A stretch of 64,000 nucleotides of DNA, taken from Phyllostachys edulis (lineage: Eukaryota > Streptophyta > Magnoliopsida > Poales > Poaceae). The number at the start of each line of letters is the position of its first letter. Positions within the stretch are counted from its first letter, which is position 1. Below are positions 23,502 to 33,982 of the stretch, in pieces. The notes under the pieces were generated by a model. It was not told the DNA's origin. It did not search any database and was given only the letters and a program-made list of their open reading frames with translations. The stretch spans positions 101,934,826-101,998,825 of the forward strand of contig CM070546.1 of the NCBI GenBank assembly GCA_036346405.1. Reading direction: 5' to 3'. The translations under genes were made by a program, and so were the position numbers.

Positions 23502-24569
23502 CAGGGGCGGAGATGGGCCTCGGGCGGTCAGAAACTTGACCGAGGCCCAGAGAAAATAGGAGTAGAAAATTTGAGTACACATATAAAAACAATAATCAGC
23601 AATGGATAAAGTTCGACCTTGCTTACCGGCCGAGGTTATAATCGGCCGCCCGGTGAAAGTCCGTCCGCCTCACTGGCGCCGCCTTAGCCTTTGCCTCGCT
23701 TACGCTTATCTTCCCTCCCCTCTTTCCCCAAACCGCGACGCCGCTTCCCCCATCGCCTCCTCTGCTCGACCCTCTCGCCCCAGCTCGCCGCCCGCTCGAT
23801 CGCTGGTCCTTCACGCCCATGACGCCCTTCGCCGCTTTTCATCGCCTCCTCGGCGAACTCGGTGGATCCTCCTCCTCTTGGCTCGGCTCTCCGCCATTGC
23901 TTGGCGCCGCCACCGCCCAGCCTTTCGCTCGCCGCCTCGCTCGCCTTGGGTTCTCTGCTGGCCGATCAGGTGCTGAGGTCTGCTGCGAGTCAAGGCTGCT
24001 TCGAGGGCTTGCGCCACCTTGGCCTGCCTGTAGAGCGGAGCATGATTTGCATAGGAAATATGGTCAAAACAGTAGAACAAGTTGCGAGATCATATTCTTT
24101 GCCAATCCTATAGAAACTTAGGCTCAATTGTTAATGTTATTGCTGTCTATTCATGGTTAGAAGGCAAAGACTTGATGTCAATCTAACTCATATGTTTTCT
24201 CTGAAATGCAGTTTTCACCATATGTTCAGATTTTTAGGATCAGACAGTGTGTATAATATATTCTACAATATGTTCAGATTAGTTATCACTATTGTTGATG
24301 AAGATATGATAGGTTCAAATGAATCAAATCTTTGTTAATTAAGCAAAAATTACCTTGTGCTAATGATATGTTACATTGTTATTTTTTTTGGCTATGTTTT
24401 ATCTATTTTTTTTCGTATCGTTAAACATGGAACTCAAATTTTATTTCGATTGTGCATTTGTGTTGTATTTTTGTTATGCCTCAGTGTTGATAGTATTTGA
24501 CGTTAGTTATAGACTTATAACTCCTTAGTTTTGGGTCCGAGGCTTATTGAAATCTTGGCTCCGCCACTG
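23502..24569. mobile_element. Non-autonomous hAT element with 8-bp target duplication
   Basis: The left end is caggggcggagatggg and the right end, read inward on the other strand, is cagtggcggagccaag. They are flanked by a perfect duplication aacacaaa (23494-23501 and 24570-24577). The 1,068 bp interior has a GC-rich half (23630-24010) and an AT-rich half and encodes no transposase I can see. The CAGNGGCGGA terminus is usual for plant hAT elements of the TTF/ZMYM-like group, the group to which the transposase relic at 60880-61892 seems to belong, so a member of that family may have mobilised it (inference). Confidence 0.88.
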
Positions 24570-24605
24570 AACACAAAACATGCTCAGTTATTTCTTCCTT
24601 TGGCG

Positions 24606-24925
24606 TCACTCAGCCAGAGGATTCACGACAAGCCCAAGGAACAGCACGGCGCCGGTTCTCTCCTCCACGATGGCAAACAAGAACGGCCGGTCCGCCACGA
24701 AATCCACCGGCGGCCGCGCGCTTCTGCACTGACCGATGACCACGACCGTGGCATCGACGGCCACGGTGCCCTGCTCATCCACCTCGATGGTGGCCTTATG
24801 GTACACCCCCGTGATGGAGAGCTGATTTCCACCGGTCACCATGCCGGAGAAGTCGCCGCCTCCGAACGCTCAGGTGACTCCCAGCTTTTCCATGACGCGT
24901 GACGCCTCGAACTCGAACGTTGCAA
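24606..24925 (-). pseudogene. Serpin C-terminal fragment with reactive-centre region
   Basis: On the minus strand the fragment reads from ATFEFEAS through GVT, a stop in place of the usual Arg (CGA to TGA), then FGGGDFSG, LSITGVYHKATIEVDEQGT, the reactive-centre loop region VDATVVVIGQ, and the closing strand RPPVDFVADRPFLFAIVEE to VVNPLAE and stop. These are hallmarks of plant serpin-Z proteins, protease inhibitors that trap their target by loop insertion. The internal stop and the missing upstream part make it a relic. The N-terminal half lies at 27606-28420 on the same strand, separated by LTR-derived DNA. Confidence 0.9.
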
Positions 24926-27605
24926 TAGCCCCAAAATTTGGAACAAGTTAAACCTTTCATAACCGTTTAGAATGTGTAGTTATGAGGTAGTAGCATATTA
25001 AATAAGCTTTCGATTACAATAAAAACCAAAATTTTACTACACAGGGATAAAACTTAACAGCCAGTTTTAACACTGGCACGGGCATCCGAGCACAAAGATA
25101 AGATATTACATAACAAAAGAAATTTAAACCATAGGCACGCTTAAGCGTAGTCGAGACCTAATAATAATAATCGCTGCCATCTGGGGGTTCACCAAAATCC
25201 TGCTCAATAAGATTCTAAGTATTTTCCTAGGTTTCTTCTGTAGATAATATTGCAAGGTTGAGTACACAACCGTACTCAGCAAGCCACATGGAAAAACTAA
25301 ATAATTACATGCAAGAAGTTCAATGAATTGGTTAGGGTTTACCATGTCAGGTATATATGGATGCATTTGAGTTTAAAGTAGTTTAACTTTAAATCAGTAA
25401 TACAATAATAAATATAACATCAGGGGTTTCTCAACACATACCAACTTAAAATCTCAAAAACTCTACTTATGCCTCATGTACTGGAATCACCTATGAACAC
25501 AACTTTATTAACCGGAAGCACGACATATTCGAATATCTTTAATTATACACTTTGCAGAGTTGCCCAACTTTACCTACAAGATACCTCCAACTCATACTGG
25601 CATGCAATATACACGCAACACATTAGCGCGCAACTGAGTTGAGATAACAAAGTCTTTTCATTGCTCAACCTTTCTAGCATCTACCTGGTAGGTTATTGGA
25701 TCATACAACCCTCGGGGGACTACCGACCAATAGTGGAACTATCGACCCGATGCTGATGGCTCCTACCGTTGTGTAGACCAGCGAGTGTCCCTTCAGGTCC
25801 ACTCCCGTCCCACCCCAATTCCTGTAGATATTCAATCGGAAGAGCAGTGTACTAAGCTAGGTTGGAATGACCAAACCTGTGGTTGAGCAATTTTTTGTGT
25901 CTGTTACTTGACACAAGGTTATTGTCCTTACTTGTCATCTAGTGAGGCGATGGATCAACACCAACTCGTAGCCGTCCACCTTCATGCCTCACTGATGACT
26001 CACTTTTATCAGTCTATTGGGTTGTTCAACTTCCTGGTCTCAACCCTTTACTCTCCACCAAAACCATTGGCGAAAGTCAATACTGCTTTTCAGGATTTAT
26101 AAACACATTGTGTGACACTGCTAATTATATAGCTATCATTTTATGTAAACTTGTCAAGGTGAATATGGCCTACAAGAATATGTGGGTTTGTTTGTGGGGT
26201 ATCGGGATTTATCTATTTGTCATGGCATTTGAAAGTATTATTTCAATATTTAAAGTAATTGGCACAAATACAATAATGAAAGTAATAATATAAATAAATG
26301 AAATATAGACTCAAAATTATCAAAGCAATGCATGCGACTTGCCTCCTTGCACAAAGTCTTCTAGCAAATTGTCTTGTTTGGTACTCTCCGGAGCTTGGTC
26401 GTCGAAGTCATAACCTAATGTAAAACAAAATAAAATAAACCAGATAAAAAGTCTGGCTCGACAAGGAATAAGCTGGGAACAACATGCAAGTAAAGAATTT
26501 CGGAAAGAAACATAAAGGAAGGTGGTGGGGATTTATTTAGTGCATGATTGGGCTGAACGGGGATTTATTTAGTGCATGATTGGACTGAACAGAGTTAAGA
26601 AATGGATTCATATGCTCGAAACGGATATATAATGTCAAATTAGGGTTTTTTTTGGGAGGGGGGGGTTGAATAGTGCCGAACGATGAATAGCGATGTTTTT
26701 ACTGTTCAGGTACGAAAATAGGCTATGAACAGTAATTAAATTCGCTGTTTTGGTCTATGACCAGTAATCATGTTTTGCTGTTTCTAAAAGTGAACAGTAA
26801 TGAACTTTACTGTTTTCGGGTGATGCACAGTGTTTACTATGAACAGTGAATGGTCGATATAGGGATGGGCTGAAAAACAGTGTTGGGCGAAGCCCAACAC
26901 CTTAAGTGGGCTGCTGACCCACAAGCCAGGCCTCAAAGACCTAGCGCACGGGTGGCTTGAGCCGCCCGGCCGAAGGCCAAGCGTGTAGACCCGAGCCGAA
27001 GAGGAAGGAGCTGGCGGCGGTCAGGCATATCCGTGGCCGGCGGCGAGACCGAGTGGTGCGGGGAGATTCCTGGTGGTGAGAGCAACCCATTTTGGGGTTT
27101 TGAATGGGTGGAGGAGGTTCGAAAATAGGGTGGCGGCGGTGGTGGCACACGGCCAGTGCAGGGGACAATGGTGGCGGCAATTGGGCGGCATTTTCAGCCA
27201 AAGTGAGTGACACATGAGCATTAGTGGGTGATGGGGGTTTCGGGGAAAGTGGTGGTGGAGCTCGGGGTGCACCGAGGTGCTCTGGCCACATGGGCCAAGG
27301 ATGGTGCAGCGGAGGAGTTTGGCACCGGCGAGCTCCGACGAGATTGGGGAGTGGGGAAGGTGGGGAAAAGAAGCGGGATGGTGAGGCGGAGGTAAAGCCA
27401 GAAGGGGAAGGGGAGGGGAGGCAAGGGAAGGGGAAGGGGAAGGGAAGGGGAGGCAAGGGGACAACGGATTTTACCTCGGGTTCGACGGGGAAGAAGCACA
27501 GTGGCGGCGGGGAAACTCAAAAATTCGTCGGCGTTGGTGACGAAAGGGTAGAGGGGAGGTGGTGTGGTGGGAGATGATGGTGGTGGTGTGCTCTGGGAGG
27601 GCTTT
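24926..27605 (-). mobile_element. Degenerate long-LTR insertion between serpin halves
   Basis: No gene is visible. The family box is present on the minus strand at 25515-25575 (attcgaat next to tttgcagagttg). The order of AT-rich part, ACTGTTC-rich part and GC-rich part follows other members. A purine/G-rich tract occurs at 27402-27461, and an ataaaag on the minus strand near 27612 could be its TATA box. Ends are not clean: neither a TG...CA pair nor a target duplication is convincing, so the limits are set by the serpin homology on both sides. Confidence 0.6.
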
Positions 27606-28420
27606 TATGGCTGGAGAGCCCATGTCCCTTCGATGTAGAGAGCGTTGGCGAGGATGACCACCGTGTGGATGAGTCGACGGAACCAGGAGGACGTCATGGC
27701 TGAGCCTGTTTGTTGCATTCGTCACAAAGGCGTTTACTCGCAGCCTCGCCAGCTCGGCCTCCGACAGGAAGTCCACAGATTCCGCGACGGCAACGTAGCA
27801 CGACGGTGTAATCAGATTCGGGCATGTTCCACGGGAAGAAAGGATCATGTGAACTCCTGCATGAGTTTCGAGTTCCGGTCAACCTAGATGCCGCAGGCGA
27901 ACGACGCCTGCGGTAGGCTGCGGAGCCTGCCGACCAGCTTGTTAGTAATCTTTGTGCATATGGTGTATCTAGATTTTATGGAAAGTTTGTTTTGCGTAGT
28001 CCTACAGTATCTAGACAATATTTATTATGGATACTAGAGTGTGTGTAGTATCCCTTCAGGATAGGTAGAATCATTGTCAGATACGAATAGTCGTTTGCTC
28101 TCAATAAAAGGGCACTCTGTAATCAGATTTTATGAACAAGAGCAATAGAATAAGAGAAAATAAGAAAAGCTGTTGTTGTTTTGGTGGCAATTTTTTTTCC
28201 TTATATTCTTATGTTCGTGTTCTATGATTCTATTATATTCACGTGTATTCTTCTTCAGCTCAACCGTCGCTACGCTGTTTAGCTCGGCGAGCGACGCGCG
28301 GTGACCCCAGCAAACCCAGTAGCTCACGCTACGTGTCGCCTCGCCCCCCGTGCTGGCGGTCACCAGCGCGAGCGCCGCGTGGAAGCTAAGACAGCGACGA
28401 GATGATGAAGTTGTGTCCCT
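27606..28420 (-). pseudogene. Serpin N-terminal half, interrupted by a solo LTR
   Basis: Reading the minus strand, 28261-28420 gives FHAALALVTAS and ASLAELNSVATVEL. A 316-bp LTR interrupts (27940-28255). Then 27620-27939 gives ASFACGI, a stop where serpins have Trp (VWVD block; TAG at 27884-27886), then VAESVDFLSEAELARLRVNAF and, in another frame, TVVILANALYIEGTWAL. The order matches the first exon of a plant serpin. Frameshifts and a filler of about 40 bp near 27815-27855 break it. The middle of the serpin (after TWAL up to FEFEAS) is missing here. It belongs with the C-terminal piece at 24606-24925. Confidence 0.82.
27940..28255. mobile_element. Short solo LTR (about 316 bp) inside the serpin relic
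   Basis: Starts tgttagtaat and ends near ttcttctt(ca). The 5-mer cagct flanks it (27935-27939 and 28256-28260), consistent with a target duplication, though the LTR then ends TT rather than CA. It interrupts the serpin frame exactly between VATVEL and the following helix. Copia-type by length and look; family unknown. Confidence 0.65.
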
Positions 28421-29253
28421 TGCCGGCCGCCCCCCGTCCGGGTCGCTGCCCGTTACCATCGACTCGTCGCCAGGAGGCGCCTCACCACCGGAGAGCACAT
28501 TCAGCAGGCCGCCGCCGCCCTGCGTACGACCGCCGCATGTCACCGTGCGGCCGAAGGATACCTCATCACCGGTGATCCCATCGGGCATGTTCCATGGGAA
28601 GAAAGGATCAGGTGCCGCCTGCCCCTGGAAGTCCAGCACGCCGGCGTCGTCCTTATCATGCCCGCCGTTGGAGGCTGCCCTGTTAACATCTGCCTCCGCA
28701 CCGCGGTACGGGTGGTGGCGCTCGCCCTTGCCGAGCGCCACGAGCTAATTGTACTTGTACGCGAGCGCGGCGTGCGGCTTTGGCTCCTCGAAAACTCCTG
28801 AAATTGACGTGCGACCACGCGCGAATCACAGCCAATTACACAACACGTACGTACGTTCCTGCCAAAAGCGAAGCATCCTCACGTACGGCACCAAATCACA
28901 TCATTGCATCGCAATCGCGACAAGATTCAGCGCCAGCGACCATCGAAAGAACCTACTCGTACTAAGATGAACTCACCAGCACAGCGCGACGAATCCGGTA
29001 GGTGCTAGCTCGCCAATCGGTGATTACAAGTTGCCGTGTTCCATGAGGCGATGAAACAAATCATCAGTATATAGTTCACTGACAGCAGTCAATTAAATTA
29101 ACTACACATATCAGTTGACAATAATATATAATAATAACTGAAAATGAATCACAACGAACAAAAGACTGCAACCGAATACAACCCAATGAATTGAAAGCAT
29201 TAATCAAACTGAATCACAGTGAACTAAAGAATCACAGTTAATGGTAATAGATA
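28421..29253. other. Serpin upstream region and intergenic DNA
   Basis: 28421-28741 has a long minus-strand open frame that continues into the serpin start, but its sequence (with DPFFPWNMP near 28600) is not serpin-like to me. The same DPFFPWNMP-coding stretch recurs at 27820-27845. From 28749 to 29253 the DNA is AT-rich with no recognised feature. Confidence 0.4.
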
Positions 29254-29261
29254 ACCGAATG

Positions 29262-29963
29262 CAGGGGTGGACCCAATAAAGGTCATGGGTGTTCACTTGA
29301 ACACCCATTTTTTTTTTCCAAAATACTTTTATTTAGTAGATATATTATGTATATATGTTGATAATTAGACCAAATACTTAATATTTATACCCAATAGATT
29401 TCAACTCACTCCCTCCCACACCTCTCTCCAATTTGTCTCAATTAGTGCGGCTTAACCCACCAACTCAATAGTTTTCAGCCCATTCAGAGACCCCCTCCCC
29501 CTTAAACCAAGTCATAACCTCTCACTCTTAGGCCGTTAGGCGGCGCTAGCGTACAAGTCAACGAGGCAATGCGATTTGGTGCCAAGCAAGAAGACGAGGA
29601 CGAGCTCGGGCTCCGGCTTGACCTCGACGGCAGCGCGTTGGATAGAAGGTATGAGTAAGGTAGCAAGTGCCAAGAAAACGGGTATCGAGTGAGACCTAGC
29701 CGGGCTGCTGGGGCCAGTGAGGTAGGCCGCACACGTCGATAGCAGCACATGTGCATCCCTATTCCTCGGTCCCAAATTATAAATTCCCAATTCAACATTT
29801 TTTTAAAAATTATTTTGTAATTTCTCTAAATTTTTTGTGGTGTTATCTCTAATACGGAAAATTTGTACTTTGTTATTTGCTATTGAGAACCTTTAATTTT
29901 TTTCATTGAAAAATATTTTATTAACTCCGAACACCCATCCGATAAATCCTGGGTCCGCCTCTG
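29262..29963. mobile_element. Non-autonomous hAT element, 702 bp
   Basis: The ends are caggggtggacccaa and, inverted, cagaggcggacccag. An exact 8-bp duplication accgaatg (29254-29261, 29964-29971) flanks it. The interior is AT-rich with a GC-rich centre (29520-29730) and no transposase domain. The short 29972-30174 gap to the solo LTR is host AT-rich DNA. Confidence 0.9.
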
Positions 29964-30179
29964 ACCGAATGGATCAATTGCATAACACAATAGAAAACAC
30001 CAAGTAATCTACAAGCTCAAGACCAATTTATACCCAATTATCATATTCAATCTCAATTTGACATCAATTCCTCATCAAGCATATACGAAGCCCACAAATA
30101 GAACAATGCAAAGTCCCACTGGTGCTAATGTATAACAAATACAATTTGAAACTTCCACTAGCATGGCACACTAAGCAAA

Positions 30180-33153
30180 TGTAAGATTCCAATTTTCTGA
30201 AGTTTGAAAATCCTTTTGAGTAGTTTAGTCCTTTGGAAAATTCACCCAAGTTTTATTTAAATTTTAATTAAGCTTAATATGGACTTTTAATAGCAAAACA
30301 ATATTTAACGTGACTAATCTAAACATCAATTAATTCAAAAATTATTTTATTTGGGTTCTCTGTGCTTGGAAATATTTTCCAGATTTTTTTGGAATTTTTT
30401 CGAGTTTATTTGCTATTTTCCTTTTGCTGTTTGGATTTACTGTAATTTCTGAAATGCAAAAATTGTTTAAAATCACAGAAAATCAGTTGGGCCGAATTCC
30501 CTTTGCTCCGGCCCAACACTATGCTTTTTGGCCCAAAACCCACGCAGCCCATTCTCTCTCTCTCTCTCCCCCGCTCATGTGCCGCCTTGACCCCACCAGT
30601 CAGCCTCAGCGTCGCCTTTTGCTAAGCGTTTCCTCCCGAGCTTGTATCACTGACAAGTGGGTCCTACCAGGGGCACTGTTCATCGTCTTTAACCCAGATT
30701 CTATCTCCGAGTTTCTCGCGTGCTCCGCCGTCGGCGTCAACGCGGACTCTCCCATCCCCGACCCTATTTAAAGACTGCACGTGCATCAACCGTCTTCGCC
30801 CAAATTTCGCCGCCATTTCAAGAAGCACGAACCCTAGGTCGCCGCCTTTTTGTCGGATTCAGGAGCTAAACCCTAGCGCCGCCGAAGCTCTCTTCGCCAA
30901 ATTCCACCGCCGTCGGTGAGCTCCTGCCCCCATCGAGTGCACTGCCAGCTTCGTCGTACCGCATTCTACATGATGCGCACGTGTTCATCTTCGGAGGGGC
31001 CCCGAATCGCCGTCGCCGCCACCAGCTACGCCGCACCACTGCTCAGCTCATCGCTGTGGTCATCTCCGGCGAGATTTGATCGCGTCACCGAGATCCCCAT
31101 GTCACACTGGCTCAGATGCACACCTCCACTACCGTCGAGGAGCCATCGTTTGTCGGAAGCACTAGGTCCCCGAACCTCGCCGATGTTTAGCCATCGTGGC
31201 ATGCCACCTCACCTCCGTGTCAGCCGCCACATCAACCCTTTCGCCCACGTGTTGCCCTCGTGTCGCCCGGTCAGCGCACGCGTGTCGCACCAGATCCAAA
31301 CCCTAAACCCAAATCTCGGTGGATCTATTCCACCACGAGCCAAGCCTATGACATGTGGTCCCCACATCAGATCTACTATTCTGTGAACCCGTGAGCCGTA
31401 GAGCATAGATCAGAGTCCATGAACCCAGTCTATAGACACTAGGCCCCATATGCCAATCTCTATTCCGATTTTCCCGGTTTTTCTTTTTATTCCGAAATCA
31501 GGGCTGACGTCATGCCGACGTCATAAATCGAGATTTTCAGTGGAAAGTTAATTCAAGAAATTTGAATTAGAAATTCCTTTTTCTTTTTCTTAGGGTTAGA
31601 TCTTCCAAAAGCCCATTCTTCCTCATACGAACTCTGTTTAAGCCCATTCAAATTTCTAAATTCATCTAAATTCAAGCTCTATTTTCCTGAGATTTTTAAT
31701 TAATTTTTGGAGTTTGTTATATCTTTGTTTTGTTTTGTATTTATTTTTGTTTATTTACTTCGTTTGCGAGCAGACGTTGATATTTCGGGAGGTTTTGAGG
31801 AAGGAGGAGTTGATTAAGCCCGAGACGAGTACGAAGACTTGTTTCAAGGCAAGTTGTACCTTTGACCATGTTGAACCCAGTTTTCTAAAAATACTTTGAT
31901 TCAATTATTGCATTTACTTTAAGTATTTATTTAAATACTTTGGGTTTAGTTATACACCATTTAATTATATCCACATTGCCTATTGTATTAACCTAATCTT
32001 TTGTCACCTTAGCTTGGTTAATTATTAGTTGGTATTATTGTAGCACCAACATGGGTTGGTTAGGTTCAAGTAGTCTGCTTAGCCATGCAACGAGTCACTT
32101 GTATCATTTGAGTTGCAAATATAAACTTAACTAATTGATCATGGAACTTTGTGTAAAACTATGTGTTGTGTGCTATTACTCGTTGATTGCATGTGTTGCA
32201 CTTAACCAACAGGGTGGGAAAAGATTTAGACTAAGGCGAGTGGTGGAATTGTGTAATATGGTGGAGCTTTGTGATTGGGAAATATGAATCTTCGTAACTT
32301 CAATTAAGGGCTTAATTTTGTGCGCCATTAAACTGAGCCACAAATGTACGACCACATGCCTGATATGGGACGGTCCTAATCTAGTAAGCTACGAAGTTTT
32401 GATGTTGATTAGTCAGGCAGATAGGTTAAGCTATGTGCTAGGGTGGAGGTGTATTTTTGTCTTTGTGGTAATTCACATCGATGGACGGTTCGTCGATTCT
32501 AGGTCCAACGGTGTACAACGGGCTAATTTCCTGTGTGGGCATTGATGTCGTCAGTAAAACACATCGGAAGTGCCAATTGTTGAGATGAAGTTTTGGAAAT
32601 GTAATGTTATGTTATGATTAGTGCTAGCTACACTGGTGATATTGTGTGGGTAAAGTGTACAACCTCTACAGAGTGTTAATAAATCTATTCGAATTGCCGC
32701 GTCCGTGATCATGGACATATTCGGGGATTTTACACGAGGGGTAGATTGCATTCTGTAGTACAACTTATTGAGTATTCGGAGTACTCATTCTTGCTACAAT
32801 CATTCAGCTAAAGTGGAGGAATCGTCACCTGCCTTCGAGGAGGAGTTCTACGAGGTTGCTGATCGTTAGGTCTTGATCCCGATGGGTTGCCTATAACCAG
32901 TCGATGGGTTTCCACTGTAGTTGCTTTTGTTTCGCTGCTGCTTATTTGATTACTGTCAGCCCTACGTGGCTTAATAAGTGTAAACTCAGTCATAAGGCCA
33001 AAACTGCTATTTATTATTCAAATTACCCGTTTATTCTATTATTCGTCTTGTGTGGATCGATATTCATCTACGTTGACACTGTGTGCACTAGCATGATCCT
33101 GGACTAGTGCGTTATACACAGAGGGTCTAGAATTGCATTTTTTGGTCCCGACA
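30180..33153 (+). mobile_element. Solo LTR of the long-LTR gypsy family, 2,974 bp
   Basis: The segment runs from tgtaagattcc to ggtcccgaca (TG...CA) with a perfect 5-bp duplication gcaaa on both sides (30175-30179 and 33154-33158) and no internal region, so it is a solo LTR. Internal order: AT-rich start, TATA-like tatttaaag at 30765, a GC-rich stretch to about 31400, AT-rich DNA, then the family box at 32650-32740 (ctattcgaattgcc and gatcatggacatattc). ORFs such as 30916-31386 lie in the GC-rich stretch and show no domain. A solo LTR forms by recombination between the two LTRs of a full element. Confidence 0.9.
30765..30773 (+). promoter_or_regulatory. TATA-like box of the solo LTR
   Basis: tatttaaag lies about 585 bp into the LTR, followed by C/T-rich leader-like DNA. 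The related LTR at 45449 has tataaagg in the equivalent place (46296-46303), supporting a shared promoter position. Confidence 0.5.
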
Positions 33154-33189
33154 GCAAAGTAAAACGAAAATAAAAAAGAGCAAACTCAC

Positions 33190-33924
33190 TGTGTGACGAG
33201 GATATAATAATCCTCATTTAATCATTTATCTATAATTCATATTATAGATAATAATGACGTCATATAACTCTTGATATACCCCTTAATAGTCCTAAGTGAG
33301 AAGCTGGAGATCGTAAATTCTTCTACGACCACATAGAAGTTGTAAGTCCTGCTACGATCAGTCTGTGGTCATAAGATCTTCTTCGACCACCACCTGGTTG
33401 TAAGTTCTTCTACAATCAGTCCCTAATCGATAGGGCTCACAAACATGTGGGCCCAGTCGATCAGGGAATCTTTTGTACCGTATCCAAGAATATGAGCAAT
33501 CAATTACGCTGTTATTCTCTGGAATAATGGCACGATTTAAACTCCCCGTTATGGTGATGACTGCCTGGCAACGTGGGAACGTTACTACTCCCACAATAAC
33601 CTCCAGTAACGGCTCCACGATACGGAACATCAAGGCGGCCTTTAGACTGGAGATATAACGAACACTTCGAGGACTGTATAAAAGGCAGGATCATCATGAC
33701 AATAGGAGAGGAGGCCAATTAGAAGCACAATACTCTAGCCTTTGGCTCCATCTTGTAATCCAGCGTACTCAATACATACACACAGGAGTAGGGTTGTTAT
33801 TCTCCTAGGAGAAGGCCTGAACCTGTATAAAAATCCCCGTGTCCCCATCTCTGTGTGATTTTGAGCCTAGAGGAACCCCCGAATTAAACAATCTTTACGT
33901 AAGTTCGGTTCTAAAACACCGACA
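33190..33924 (+). repeat. 5' LTR of the Tat-type element
   Basis: The right edge ...acaccgaca is firm because the primer site follows. TATAAAAGG at 33677-33685 and the leader after it fit an LTR promoter. Between 33300 and 33430 the motif ttcttctacgaccac is repeated with variants (cctgctacgatcag, cttcttcgaccacc). No second copy of this LTR is in the window. Confidence 0.65.
33677..33685 (+). promoter_or_regulatory. TATA box of the Tat-type LTR
   Basis: tataaaagg is placed about 250 bp before the LTR end and primer site, a usual distance for gypsy LTRs. Confidence 0.6.
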
Positions 33925-33982
33925 GTTGGCGCCGACCGTGGGGATCTCGAGTCATCAGACTTTTCCAAACTCTCATGCTCTC

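Noticed and set aside
24606..24925. Serpin C-terminus as a live gene
   Set aside because: It has an internal stop and lacks the upstream two thirds next to it.
27224..27577. Gly/Glu/Arg-rich frames at 26.9-27.6 kb, both strands
   Set aside because: Low-complexity translation of a purine-rich LTR middle; every frame is open and none has a motif.
24926..27605. Exact LTR ends with target duplication for the serpin-splitting block
   Set aside because: I searched both edges for TG...CA with matching 5-mers and found none that holds.
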